Source: Liolophura sinensis (Eukaryota > Mollusca > Polyplacophora > Chitonida > Chitonidae). From it: DNA of 64,000 nt. The DNA lies in contig NC_088304.1 of assembly GCF_032854445.1 (NCBI RefSeq), forward strand, positions 33,970,810 to 34,034,809. Reading direction: 5' to 3'. Below the pieces are notes generated by a model. The model saw only the letters and a list, made by a program, of their open reading frames with translations. It ran no database searches and was not told where the DNA came from. A program made the position numbers and the translations under genes. Below are positions 22,484 to 33,659 of the stretch, piece by piece (positions within the stretch are counted from its first letter, which is position 1; every line of letters begins with the position of its first letter).

Positions 22484-23716
22484 CCATGGCCAAAGGACAG
22501 AGAAAGAGACAGGTGTCAAGGTTTAGGAAAGGAAAAAAACTATTCAATCAGAGGCAATAAAGCAACACTCAGGCTGGTAGGAATGTGCCAAAAACATATG
22601 TACGACTCAGAGCAACAGCAGCTGTGTCAGACTGCATGGATTGGACAAAACTTGAATGTTTGAACTTGTTGGACTGTGATCTACAGCCCTATGATGTTGG
22701 TGTACCGCGTCCTGGCCCATTCGCTCCCACTGCCATGGACTCTTACCAGTTGGCTGAACGCCAGAGATCAAAAGCTGAGCAGAACACCCACAGACTGCTG
22801 CACCTGGGAAAGACCGCCGAGTTGTAGAATACCGCATTTGCCCCCCACTGGACCACAACATCATACTGTCCTGAAGGGCTGAACTGAGATCTGAACAACG
22901 AGATGCCTCGGGGTGTGTGCGTCACAGAGAGGCTTGCCTGTGCTGAGTGCGGCTTCTCTTCTAAAAGTAGAAAGTTGTACCATGAAGATACTATCAGGCA
23001 AATATTTATTTATTTAATTTATTTGACAGGTGTTTTACGCCGTACTCAAGAATATATCACTTATACGACGACGGCCAGCATTATGGGGGGGGGGGGGAGG
23101 AAACTGGGCAGAACATGGGGGAAGACAGACAGACCTTTCCACTTATGGCCAGAGAGGAGGCCAGCATGAGCTGGACTTGAACTCACAGCGACCCCAAGCA
23201 GGCAAAGACAATGAAAATGTCTGTTAGTTGGAATGAACCCACACTAGCAATGAAAATGGGTCAGTTACTGAACACGCTGAACTTGCATGCCGTTTGTTGC
23301 ACTCATTGCAATGTAGTTTGAGACACTCTAGTCCAGCACAATGAGGCATCAGTAGTACAGATAAGGTGAAACACATAACAACCGATGCGGACAGTTCATT
23401 ATACGCAGTAGCCATGGACCACTGAGCCAGTGCACCGTCTGGACACACACCACTTGGGGAAAAGCCACTTCAGCAAGGTGAAAGTGATGGCATTCTGTGA
23501 CAATGTGTTCCCCACAAGGACAGCGAAGGGAAAGAAAGACAGGAAACTGGCTTTGTGAACGACCTTGCATCTAGGTGAAACAGTGAGTGCACAGAGGCCT
23601 ACTGACAGACTCCAGGTGACATAAGGGACTTGATACGTAGAAACCTGACTTTCGTAACAGATGCCATTGCCCTGTGTTACCAGGGAGACCACTGTTTGTG
23701 CAAGCAGTATTTGGCT
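22484..23716 (+). pseudogene. Dead Mutator-like transposase relic, split by a SINE
   Basis: Read in pieces with several frameshifts and stops, the plus strand shows, in order: a basic start (MAKGQRKRQVSRFRKGKK); a stretch with SYQLAERQRSKAEQN; a cysteine motif CAECGFSSKSRKLYHED (22,937-22,990); after the SINE, MGQLLNTLNLHAVCCTHC; then ITTDADSS; and finally DAIALCYQGDHCLCKQY (about 23,660-23,713). From memory, this order (cysteine pair, 'LLxTLN', 'TTDxDSS', 'CYQGDHxLC') matches multicopy transposase-like proteins of molluscs and cnidarians carrying the Mutator-like transposase domain. The reading frame is clearly non-functional. The family label is from memory, not a search. Confidence 0.5.
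23003..23195 (-). repeat. SINE family 1 inserted antisense in the transposase relic
   Basis: The tail side TTTATTTATTTAATTTATTT, ACGCCGTACTCAAGAATATA and the body GGCCAGCATGAGCTGGACTT are present. The element ends before the tRNA-like head. It interrupts coding-derived sequence between KLYHEDT and the LLNTLN block, so the insertion is younger than the transposase. A run of 10 or more G lies inside. Confidence 0.9.
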
Positions 23717-25610
23717 ATGACTGAGGAGGATGGCAATTTAATAAATGATCCAGCTAAAATTTTCCATATTTTCAATACTTTCTTCTCAACTGTCCCCATT
23801 CTTTGATAGATATTAATAATATAAACAAGGACAATTTTGTTCAAAGTCTTGAAAAACTCAGGGAACAAGCTGAGGGAAAAGTTCTTCATGATACTTTTTA
23901 CTCCATACGAAATATGTTGTATATTTCTGTTTTACAATATCTTTTAATTCTTGATAAAGATAACGCTAGTGATCTAGATAATGTCAATTCTAAATTTCTT
24001 TCATCATCTGCCCCTATTAATGCAAAATCTTTTACCATGCTAATAAACAAATGTGTTATGACCAGACATGGTTATCCCTCTTCACAAAAGGGGTTCAAAG
24101 TTGAAAACTATCATCCAATATCTGTCCTACACATTTTTTCAAAAATCACTGAATGACATTTACATAACTGTTTATATGAGTATCTCTCAAATTTTAAATC
24201 ATTGAGCGAAAATAAATGTGGTTTTCGCCCCACTTACGCTCTTGTGGAACTGTATTGCTGAAAATGGTTGAACACTGGCTTACTGTGACAGATAACACTG
24301 AAGTTATTGGAACTGTACCTGTAGATTTCAAGCAGGCATTTGATACTGTTAATCACAATATACTACTTAAAAAACTTAAAGCATACAAATTAACTCAACT
24401 GCTCTTACATTCTTCCAGTGATACCTATCTAACACACAACAAATGGTTGTTGTTGGAGGAGAAATGTATAATGCTAAGGATATTAAAGCCAGTGTCTTGC
24501 AAGGCTGGCTCCATATTGGGGCCTTTACTTTTTATACCATACATAAATGATCTACCATTATTTCTAAAGAACAATGGCAATTCTATTTACAACTTTGCTG
24601 ATGAGAAAAACTATGTGCTGCTCCTCAGGCAATGCGTCTGACACTGAGCACCATATAAACCAATATGGATTGCATTACATTCATTAATCCCCCAAAATCT
24701 GAATACATTACACTGGGCTCCAGTTAATCACATATGTTCCTTTCTCTGTTATGCTTGATGGAAGTAAACCTGAAGGACTCAGAAATGCTAAACTACTTGT
24801 TATTAATATTGATGAACATCTTTCCGGGAACACACAAATCAAAAATGTGTGTAAAAAGGTTTCTAAATTGATAGGAATTCCACACAGGAATAAAGCTCTT
24901 CTAACATGTCACTGCAGTAATATTTTCTACAAGTCTTATGTTCTTCTTCACTTTGATTATTGCTGTTCAGTATGGGGAAATTGCTCAATAAAACATAGAG
25001 AAAGGATAGTCAAGCTACAGAAAAGAACTTCTTGTTCAGTTCTACAAGAAAGCATAAACACATCTGAAAAAACTTTGCTGGCAAGACTAAAATGGATGCA
25101 TTTTGATAAAAGGGTAAACTATGAAATTGTCTGTATCATTTATAAAGCATTACATAATCTCTGTCCAGACTATATTAAACAGCTTTTCCCTCCAAACAAA
25201 CAGCTGTGCAATACTGTTATTAGATAAACACAACACAATGTCCATTTGCCTAAAGGCTGGACAAATTACATGACAAAAAGTTTTACAAGCATAGGCATCA
25301 AACTATGAAAGAAGCCCCTTTCCTATCAAGTTTTCAATCTCGTTACTTAAAATTACAGACAACAACTGAAATGTACATGTATGCATGTATGCCTTCAATG
25401 TATATATCATCTAGATAATATCCCATCTCTCTTAACTTTACTGGTTCAGAATTTAAATGTAATATGTTCAAACTTAAAATGTACTTTCTTTTTTATTTCT
25501 TTGTTTTATTTTTTTATACTCAGATGTAGTATTATTACTGTAGAAAACCTCTTTGTAAGACTAGGTCCCTGTGACACTGTTTCACGCATGTGCGTTGTTC
25601 AAACCAAATA
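23717..25610 (+). pseudogene. Non-LTR retrotransposon (jockey/CR1-like), 5'-truncated RT relic
   Basis: Plus-strand frames carry reverse-transcriptase blocks: PAKIFHIFNTFFSTV near 23,745; NYHPISVLHIFSKITE near 24,106; GTVPVDFKQAFDTVNHNILL (24,309-24,370), where the D of VDFKQAFD is the first catalytic aspartate; and SILGPLLFIPYINDLP (24,510-24,557). The catalytic YADD region near 24,593 reads NFADE, so the second aspartate of the pair is lost. The C-terminal region has HFDYCCSVWGN (24,951-24,983), VKLQKRTS and YKALHNLCPDYIKQL, ending near 25,227. Endonuclease sequence is absent. A T-rich 3' UTR appears to run to about 25,610. Several frameshifts make it inactive. Confidence 0.88.
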
Positions 25611-25644
25611 GGGGATGGAAAAGGGCAATCTTCCACTCATTTGG

Positions 25645-26037
25645 CTTGTTCTCTGTACATGCATGTCAGGGTTCCAGACAGCAGGGGGGCATTAAAGGGT
25701 CGGTAATGGGCCGTCTCCCACTACCCTACTTCCCCCGCTGGTTGGGACAGTTGCAGGTACAGCACTCTTGGTTGTGTTGTGTGTATGTGTGAATGTATGT
25801 CACTTTTCAAAATACACAATGCTTTCTCTGTACATGTGTGTAGGGGGTTCCAGCCAGACAGCACTATTGGTTGTGTTTTTGAGTGTGTATGTATGAATGA
25901 ATGTCACTTTTCAAAATACACAATGCTTTCTCTGTACATGTGTGTAGGGGGTTCCAGCCAGACAGCACTATTGGTTGTGTTGTTAAGTGTGTATGTATGA
26001 ATGTATGTCACTTTTCAAAATACACAATGCTTTCTTT
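25645..26037 (+). repeat. 104-bp tandem repeat, about 2.3 copies plus diverged leader
   Basis: CACTTTTCAAAATACACAAT begins at 25,801, 25,905 and 26,009, a period of exactly 104. The unit also holds TGTGTAGGGGGTTCCAGCCA and GCACTATTGGTTGTGTT. A diverged copy carrying an extra GC-rich segment precedes it from about 25,645. The array ends abruptly at the integrase fragment. Confidence 0.92.
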
Positions 26038-26178
26038 CGTTTTATAAATACCGAGTTCCCGTTCGGATCCTACGAGGTTACTGCCATTGTCAGATCTCAT
26101 GACCTTAACAGGTCCTCTTCTTGACAGGAACCTCCGGACTGCGTTAATACAGGAGTCTGTATACAATGAATGGGCAAC
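26038..26178 (-). pseudogene. BEL/Pao-like retrotransposon integrase fragment
   Basis: On the minus strand, 47 codons are open without a stop and include SLYTDSCINAVRRFLSRRG and RSDNGSNLVGSERELG. The order 'hydrophobic-TDS-INALRRF-RRG ... RSDNGxNFVGxERELR' is what I know from the catalytic core of BEL/Pao integrases; the D of RSDNG corresponds to the second acidic residue of the DDE triad. No other part of the element, LTR or Pol domain is visible on either side. It begins right where the 104-bp array stops. Confidence 0.75.
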
Positions 26179-26874
26179 TAATACATGAACACATTAACAT
26201 ATAATTCAGAGCCAACAAATGTTCGTTGGCCTTTACAGTAATGACGATTTTTCAGCAACCGACAACGCCCTATACAATGTAAGAGAACTATGGTTAATTA
26301 ATGCAGCCTCTACACATTTCCAAACGCGGACGAAAGGTATCCCCAGTCACGGGTCAAACAGAAAAACATGTGATATGTTAATTGCAATGGAGTACCTTTC
26401 ATAAAACTATTTTACTTTAGAAAATGCAATAAATCTCCTCACTATCTAAGATTACAGAATTCTTTGGCTTTTATAGGATGCTCTACATCCATACAGCATT
26501 TGCTTTATCCCAGTTTTGTTTCTAACGGTAAAAATGGTGTTCTTAAGATAAAAGACGCGTTCATACGAACGATCAACTCGTCTAATTCGACAAGTGGAAT
26601 AAAATTAGGATAATCCTATTTCATATTCCGCGTTCAGAAGATGTGAGTTTGTCGAATGCTACAAATGGTGTATGCCCTAGTTTCATTCGACTAGTTGAAT
26701 AGGGGTAAAGTCCAGAATTAATGTTTTCAAATGTAAACCCCTGCTGCTTATAGATGTATTTTCTTCTGCTCTTTTAGGCTGCTCTTTTTTGTTTTTTCTG
26801 CTTGTTAAGTAGTATCATTTCGTAGCAGTGGTTTCAACGTTTCATTCTCGGTATAAATTTTGTGTGTTTTTCAG

Positions 26875-27060
26875 AGAATGGTGCCTAATACACGCTGGGC
26901 AAAAGTAGTGAAAAGTCTGGGTGGGTTTGACCCCTATCAGCTGTTTGATAATTTTTCATCAGTCAACCCCTATCAGGAATTTGACAGGAGTTGTGTCAGG
27001 GAAAAAGGGTCATCAGGCCGGGAGCATTCGGGGCTTGCAGATTTAGGGACAGTGCTCTGA
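26875..27060 (+). CDS. Candidate terminal exon, unknown gene
   Basis: A strong acceptor (TTTGTGTGTTTTTCAG) is followed by 61 open codons and TGA at 27,058-27,060. The translation starts RMVPNTRWAKVVKSLGGFDP and has an internal near-repeat, FDPYQLFDNF and VNPYQEFDRS. The composition is hydrophilic and more protein-like than the surroundings. No upstream exon or polyadenylation signal was found, and no family was recognised. Confidence 0.27.
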   Translation, partial: RMVPNTRWAKVVKSLGGFDPYQLFDNFSSVNPYQEFDRSCVREKGSSGREHSGLADLGTVL

Positions 27061-27720
27061 GGCTAAACTTTAACATGTAAGTAAATGGGGAATTAGTTGT
27101 GGACTGTGGACATAGGGGGGTTTATATTTGGAACTCTTTTGTCGTTGAAGGTAAGAACAATCTTCCTCTATCATGTGACCCGTGATCAATCATTAATTTA
27201 CTGATCACTTGTCTCGCCGTGTTCCAGAGGCACAGATGACACATCTTTCCTTTAAAACTTCTCAGGTTCACAAACCTCCAGCTCCTCAATTTTCTCCAGT
27301 GTTTGTCTACTCTGAATTGGCGAAGCTTTTATCAGGCGCCCATGTTACTGTAAATGTGGTCCCACAATAGTTACCTAACATTTTTGAAATGTCACATGAG
27401 ACAGTAGGACTTTATTTACCTTTAGTGATAAAAGACTTCGAACTCGAAACGCCCCTGTTCGACAAATGGACCCTTATGAACGCGGTTTAATCAAGTATAA
27501 ATGTGGAAATACATCCGTGCGGGTGGTCTTTATTAATCAAGTGGCTCACTTAAGGAGACGGAAGCAGTAAATTAATTGATATGTAGCCGCTGACATTGAA
27601 CGGTCAGGTGCCTTAATACATTAGTGTTCAGGTTTCCCCGGGGGACAGGTGCTAGACCGGGAAGTCGGAGGCAAGTACATACACTTATGAGGGTGTACAT
27701 GTTGTTACTGTCATTAAAAC
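27061..27720. other. Unassigned sequence
   Basis: No recurring repeat or supported exon. Confidence 0.4.
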
Positions 27721-27734
27721 ACTGGCTTAATCAC

Positions 27735-27932
27735 TTATGTTTCATGAGCGATTGGGAAGTAGGAGGAGGGACCGGGGGGGTGGGGGGTGGAGTATGAGAG
27801 ATGGGTCACAGCACAAGTTCTGCCCCGAATCACTTACATGTCGTGAGCGATTGGGAAGTAGGAGGAAGGACCAGCGGAGGGAGGGGGAGGCTATGAGAGA
27901 TGGTTCACAGGACAAGTTCTGCCCCATTTCCT
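27735..27932 (+). repeat. 99-bp tandem duplication, 2 copies
   Basis: GAGCGATTGGGAAGTAGGAG begins at 27,746 and 27,845, a period of 99. Both copies include a G-rich GGGAGG stretch, ATGAGAGATGG and CAAGTTCTGCCCC. Parallel open frames in the two copies are a consequence of duplication by a multiple of three. Confidence 0.9.
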
Positions 27933-27934
27933 TC

Positions 27935-29100
27935 ACCGTCGTTACAATATTGTCCCCAGCTGACAAGCCCTTCCCTGGCCTCTATAAACCATGCAGTCGA
28001 GAGAAACCATCCTGTAAGACGGATCGGAAGCTAGAGACCACGTGATCTCCTTAGTAACAAATGGCGTGGGTGAAGAAAAGGGTCATCGCAACGTTATTTC
28101 ATAGGAAAATGCCTATTTTTGAATCGCTGTCAGCGATCGTGTATGCGTTGGATTTGTATAATTTTCAGCTTTCCAGATAGTCTGAGTATTTCTGCGGAGC
28201 TTTCGTGACGTTATTTTGTACAACTAGACCTTAATGGTCGCTAGCGAAGTGGCAAAAAGAGACATTTTCCCCAATGCGTTTACATTGAGCGGCCATTTTT
28301 TTAGGTAGGGAAGTGGTGGTCAAATGACCTCCAATTTCCGATTCGTCTCACAGAATGCGTACTGTGTTATATAACGTGTGACAACGACGACAACAATTGT
28401 AATGGAGTATACAATAATTTGGTACAATCGAGGAAAAATTACTGATGACGGGTTATTACCACGATGCCATCGAGAACTGGGGATGCAAACATTTATCAAA
28501 ATTTCCCTTTTCAAGGTTGGGATCAAAGCAAAAGCTCATCTTGTCCGAGCCATTCAAGAACCAGCATAATAATAATGCGGCCAAGTTCTGTCACCTGGTC
28601 TTCGTGCTGCTTAGTGTCTCTGGTTGCTGCTTACACTTCTACTGAAATAGAGATGTTTGAAAGACTTGTTTCACAAGTAATGGGTAAAACCTTTACAAAC
28701 CTTTCTGGTTTCTATGTAATTTAAATATAAAAGTCTAACTATATACCCTCTTTATTCAAATTTATACTGATGCATAATGTCAATACGAAATGAAATATCC
28801 CACTACAAAAAGCATCACTCTATCTACATGGTGATGTCCATATGTTTGCACTTTTACAGAAACAAGAGAAGGTTGTATATGTATGACACGCTGTCATAAT
28901 GCCCTCAAACGTCTTTATTTTATTTTGGTTTATTTTGTGAACGATGACAGTCAGTGAAGCATTGAACTAAAATAGTACATCGTATACCGCTCATTGCAAG
29001 GGGTGGTTACAAGCTCATTACGATGAGGAGGGAGACAGTGAAATGGGGGAGGGAGTTTACTAGTTGTTGTAGTCGCTACATCCAATCATTGAGGAATCCA
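27935..29100. other. Unassigned sequence, possibly upstream/first-exon DNA
   Basis: No repeat seen elsewhere in the window occurs here. A GAGCGGCCATTTTT string at 28,288 resembles a YY1-type site that often lies near animal transcription starts, and three overlapping open frames occur at 28.44-28.72 kb. Neither is enough to call a gene or promoter. Confidence 0.3.
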
Positions 29101-29104
29101 TCAC

Positions 29105-29476
29105 CGACCAATTCGGTTGCCAGTCTGGTGATCGCTTCGGTGGCGTCTGCTCTGCATTCGGGAGACCCTGGATCGAACCCCGGTCGGGTAATGCTAAAAA
29201 CTGTAAAAATGTTACATTTTGCTGCATCACTCGGCACTCAGCACTGGAAGGGTAGAGCAAGGAAACAGGACTGGTCGGCCCGGTGTCAATTAGATATGAC
29301 TGGATTGGGTGTCATGTCTGGTGTCATCTGCATGATGCTTCAGAGGCGGGAGCAATTTGGCGGGATAGCCACAAGAAGACACAGTATATGTGCACACACC
29401 TAATGACTCGTCGTCGTCATGTGACTGAAAAATTGTTAAGTATGACGCTAAACCACAAGCATACATACATAAGTCA
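29105..29476 (+). repeat. SINE family 2, full length
   Basis: A tRNA-like head with a degenerate A box and a B box (GGATCGAACCCCGG near 29,170) is followed by the body GACTGGTCGGCCCGGTGTCA, GGTGTCATGTCTGGTGTCAT, ACAAGAAGACACAGTATATG and the tail CGTCGTCATGTGACTGAAAA with TTGTTAAGTATGACG. It is about 370 bp long and unrelated to family 1 except for a similar plan. Confidence 0.88.
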
Positions 29477-29510
29477 GGTGCATGGAGTGGATTGGAGGAC
29501 ACGTGAGAAA

Positions 29511-29582
29511 ATCTGGCCGCCATCGTATAAGTGAAATATTCTTGAGTACGGCGTAGAACTCCAATCAAATACACAAATAAAT
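29511..29582 (+). repeat. SINE family 1, tail fragment
   Basis: CTGGCCGCCATCGTATAAGT, AATATTCTTGAGTACGGCGT and a CAAATACACAAATAAAT end lie 35 bp after the family 2 copy in the same orientation. Confidence 0.85.
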
Positions 29583-30054
29583 CTTAGCATCAATTATGCC
29601 ATTTTTCACTGCAGAATTTCAGAAGAGTGTCTAATGTATCTTTGTGCATGTTAACACAAAGTCGCCACAGTTTCTTTGTTGTATACATGTTAAAAATGGC
29701 TGACTAGAATGGTTAGGACTCTTGCATCTAACTAAATACATGGGCTACACCCGTCTTTTATATAATCTTAAGCACTACATGTTTAAGGTAACATGAACTT
29801 CCACACGAAAAAGTTATAGATACATTTTGTGAACGAAGTGCTAATATATATCTGCTTTTCTTGACTTGCAGTTTTTGTGCATTCAAGTTTATTTTCTTAG
29901 AGACACTCAATTAATCTACAGAGATTAAAACTTTACATTTAAAACTATACTTCCCCGTTTTTGACAGTTGAAAAAGTAAAGCATCTGACATCTTTGCATC
30001 ACTGCCCTTGTAGTAGAAGCAGAAAAAGAGAGGGAACTTCTGCATTATCTTGTG

Positions 30055-30107
<53 letters not shown>
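30055..30107. repeat. (GATT)n microsatellite
   Basis: About 13 uninterrupted GATT repeats at the tail end of an antisense family 1 SINE, consistent with growth of the SINE tail microsatellite. Confidence 0.97.
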
Positions 30108-30109
<2 letters not shown>

Positions 30110-30173
30110 GTTTTTCCCACATACGGCCAGAGAGGAAGCCAGCATGAGCTGGACTTGAACTCACATCGACCCT
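30108..30173 (-). repeat. SINE family 1 fragment, antisense, internally deleted
   Basis: GGTGTTTTTCCCACATACGG joins the tail directly to the mid-body, followed by AGGAAGCCAGCATGAGCTGG. The middle and head are missing. Confidence 0.85.
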
Positions 30174-31228
30174 TGTGGATAGACATTTTAAACGAGATTA
30201 ACAGAGTGTAAATATTGAAATGTTTGTTAAGCATATGAAACACGGGTTCCGGGGACGAGACTTTCACGCTACCCAGTCATAATTTGCATGATCATATTTG
30301 TTTTAAACAATGGTCGTGTAAAGGAGTGGTACCGGTATGGGATATGAACGCCGTTGAACAAAGTGCGTATCAGGCGAAATCCGTGCCAGGTAGTGAGGAT
30401 GATTAAAATTCAGTTATCTGTTATATCCAGGGTCTATTTGTATGCTGATACATGTAGTTAACTCAAAACTACGAGCACTACAGCGCTGTCCCCTGTTTAT
30501 GCCTTATAACATGATGTCTGATACAGGTAGTTAGACCCACGTACATGTTGAATTGAGCCTGTACTTTTCAAGATCAAGGCATAAGAAAGTCAGGTAAGGT
30601 TTACATAGCTAACCGTTCTCTTTATACAAGTAACATATATGAAGTACTAATATATGGGGGAGGGGGGGAGTTGTTGAGTATTATATGCGGTTGTATTTTG
30701 CCATGTAAGCGAATTATATTCTTTGATACTGGGGTAACGCTGTGGCGTGCTGGATAAAAATAATAAAACAAAATGTTTCCATGCAGCAGAAAACGAAATT
30801 TTTCCATAGATACCGTGATTTTAGTGTGACAAAGAAATTCATTAAATGTCCGACGTGTAACGGCTTTGCGTTTCATTTTCTATGATTATATATATCTAAT
30901 CTATTTAAGCACTTCCTCTTGGATCAATTAGGCTGAGCCAGTTTTTATACCACAGTGCAAACGTCTCATCGTTTTCGGAGGTGTTGACCTGAATCACCGC
31001 TCATAAGATCCACCCCTCCTAAAAATGTCATGATAAATTGTTGGATGTCTTAAAGCGAGTAGAACAACCAAAATCAACCACAAATCACAGAAAAATCTTT
31101 ATATCGAGCCTGGAATAAAAGCTCCATATCCCTTGGTCCATATTCCAAGAGCAAAATCGTATACCATTAACAAATTCGAAATTTTATTTTTGGACCGAAA
31201 TGAAAGATTTAAGCGCCTGAAGTCAATA
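30174..31228. other. Unassigned sequence before the assembly gap
   Basis: No recurring repeat or supported exon. A short G-rich run lies at about 30,657-30,669. Confidence 0.4.
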
Positions 31229-31428
31229 NNNNNNNNNNNNNNNNNNNNNNNNNNNNNNNNNNNNNNNNNNNNNNNNNNNNNNNNNNNNNNNNNNNNNNNN
31301 NNNNNNNNNNNNNNNNNNNNNNNNNNNNNNNNNNNNNNNNNNNNNNNNNNNNNNNNNNNNNNNNNNNNNNNNNNNNNNNNNNNNNNNNNNNNNNNNNNNN
31401 NNNNNNNNNNNNNNNNNNNNNNNNNNNN
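31229..31428. other. Assembly gap, exactly 200 N
   Basis: The round length indicates a placeholder rather than a measured size. Left flank CTGAAGTCAATA (31,217-31,228) and right flank CTGAAGTAAATA (31,429-31,440) are nearly identical, so the missing sequence may be a tandem repeat or the flanks may overlap. Confidence 0.98.
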
Positions 31429-31695
31429 CTGAAGTAAATATCGTTTTTGAGCCTGCCATCAACTCATTATATGAATATCCCGCACTAAAAGACTGGAGAT
31501 GTAAAACTGTAACCGACCTACCGAGAGACTAAGCGAAACTAAGTGAATGGGCCTACGTTTAAGGACTGGTTGCCAAACAACTGAAGGGACAGTTAGCTAG
31601 CCGACCGACCGATTCACAGAGAGAGAGACAGAGCAGTTTATAGAGCCTGCGGCAGTTTTGTTTTTTTACCCTAATTCTGTTTAAGCCATAGTACT

Positions 31696-31710
31696 GGGGG
31701 GGGGGGGGGG
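31696..31710. repeat. Poly-G run of 15
   Basis: Homopolymer; its length may be unreliable in the assembly. Confidence 0.95.
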
Positions 31711-31832
31711 ATGTAGTTTGCTACTATTTACATGTATGCATAAATAACTCGTGTTTACTAGTAGAGCAGCACATAAGTACGAATGTATACCTATAGAGTA
31801 GTAGATTAAAACCAGAGCGTTGTTTGGGAAGT

Positions 31833-31974
31833 ACGTGGGAAGGGCACAACCTGCGGAAGGTCGTGAGTTTCCAACGGGCTCTTCCCGGTTTTCTCCCACC
31901 ATTAAGCTGGTCACAGTTGTATAAGTGAAATATTCTTGAGTACGGCGTGAAAACAACTATCAGATAAATAAATT
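31833..31974 (+). repeat. SINE family 1, 5'-truncated
   Basis: The copy has AACCTGCGGAAGGTCGTGAG, TTTTCTCCCACCATTAAGCT and the tail AATATTCTTGAGTACGGCGT with ATAAATAAAT. The head is missing. Confidence 0.85.
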
Positions 31975-32169
31975 CTCTAAACGTTTGTCTGCCTGTAAGA
32001 CTCCATTTGCTCTCCAAATACCAGAAAATGAAGCGTCTTGACTAATAATTACTTATACTAATATGAAACAGAGAAGTTTCATATCTTACTTGCATATTTT
32101 GATGTATGCAATTATAAACTTTTGCGTCATTGGCTGGTATTTCTTTGCATTTCTACAGGCAAAGCGCCG

Positions 32170-32615
32170 TATTGTACCAGGTGCGGGTGACCATTTACCA
32201 ACTATTTTGTATTTGAAGTCTCTATTAATATTGTTTTTTACTCACGGTGCTAGAGGGAATGTCTTCATCGTGTTGAAATCGACTCCCACATTGAATATAT
32301 GAAACAGTTACAATCAAAGCGCAACTGAGATACATATTTTATTATCGATAACTTATATACTAACATGGTACGAGATCGGAATACTGATTTCACTTATTCA
32401 CCTCGAACATCTATTGCACTTTTACAACCATTATTGAAAACTGTTGATTGCTTGTCTTTGCATAATTTCGTGATTTATATACTTTTTAGTTCTTCGGTGG
32501 TTTTAGGAAGACGTGGTTTGAGAATTGTCCGATGATTGTTGACCCTGGAACTCCCATTTTAGTTGACAGCAGGTATACGAATGTCTGTTTCGACGCATAG
32601 GATTATTTATTTTGT
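32170..32615 (+). repeat. Element CD: end of C block plus D block
   Basis: GTGACCATTTACCAACTATT (C block) leads directly into the D block: TCATCGTGTTGAAATCGACT, TTTATTATCGATAACTTATA, then GTTCTTCGGTGGTTTTAGGA and finally GGTATACGAATGTCTGTTTC near 32,573. The same block order is seen at 53.6-54.1 kb, which ties C and D into one element. There is no coding capacity. Confidence 0.7.
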
Positions 32616-32731
32616 GTTACGCCAGCTTGTTTCTTTTAGCTTGCAAATCACGAAACTTTAGAGTTCATCACATGTAAACTGCGGCTTCGAAATGCGCGAG
32701 TTGTTTATTAATGAAAGTCCTCTATGACCCT

Positions 32732-32745
32732 GTATATATATATAT

Positions 32746-32820
<75 letters not shown>
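32732..32820. repeat. (TA)n microsatellite
   Basis: About 44 TA repeats with one short interruption near 32,758-32,761. Confidence 0.98.
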
Positions 32821-32822
<2 letters not shown>

Positions 32823-33659
32823 TCCGCCGGGCCTCTGAAAGTTACTTGATGACAAACCGTTTCCCATCACCCGGCGTTACGAAAACCATATACCCTGCAT
32901 GTTTACCAAACTTCGTCAATTAATTTTGAGTTAATCACATGACCTCAGTTGTTGACGTATTAACCTGGCCACTGTCATTTCCAAAACAAAGCATTTGCAA
33001 AAATGTACGTAAGCAAATCCAGGAAGTCTGCGCTGCAAGTTACGCGTGGGTTGATATATATTATTTAAAAAATTTAGGAGATAACCTGTATAATTCGGTC
33101 AGGGATGATAATATTCAATATCTCTTATTAGATATACAGTTCATCAGAGACATCTCAAGATGGAAACGATTTTAAGCATAAGCTTAGTCGTGGTTTAATA
33201 AAAAACGAATGACAGGTGACTGATAATTTTAAATGCAAATTCAAAGTGCAACGCTTCTAGATTCACCTGCATGTCATGTGTTCAATGCCTGTACGTGTAT
33301 TGCTGTGTTTTAACTATTTGACATCATTTATACAATCGTTTATTGCGAAAAAAGTATCAGCAAGACGACACGACAGAATGTCTTGGGTCTGTCAATAGAC
33401 AACTCGGCTTAAAACGGATGGTAAAAAAAAAAATGCACCCGATATAAACAAAATAAGCCGTTTAAAACATTGGTTATGTGTAAGTGACAAGGACTCGTGA
33501 CTAGTATGACGACAAGTACAAGACCCAAACTTAGATGTATTGCCAACTAGAAATGGTCTCTATCATTTTAGTGGTGTGTAATCTAAATTGTGTACCAGGT
33601 TAATTTAGGCAAATACTATTACGGCAGCTGCTACGTTTTATTGCTGTGTGACGAACATG
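32821..33659. other. Unassigned sequence
   Basis: An open frame at 32.94-33.18 kb has no splice signals or recognised motif. Nothing firm is supported. Confidence 0.4.

Noticed and set aside
28280-28310. Promoter suggested by GCGGCCATTTTT
   Set aside because: One YY1-like string without a supported gene start is not enough.
31133-31462. Open frames across the N gap
   Set aside because: They consist of undefined bases.
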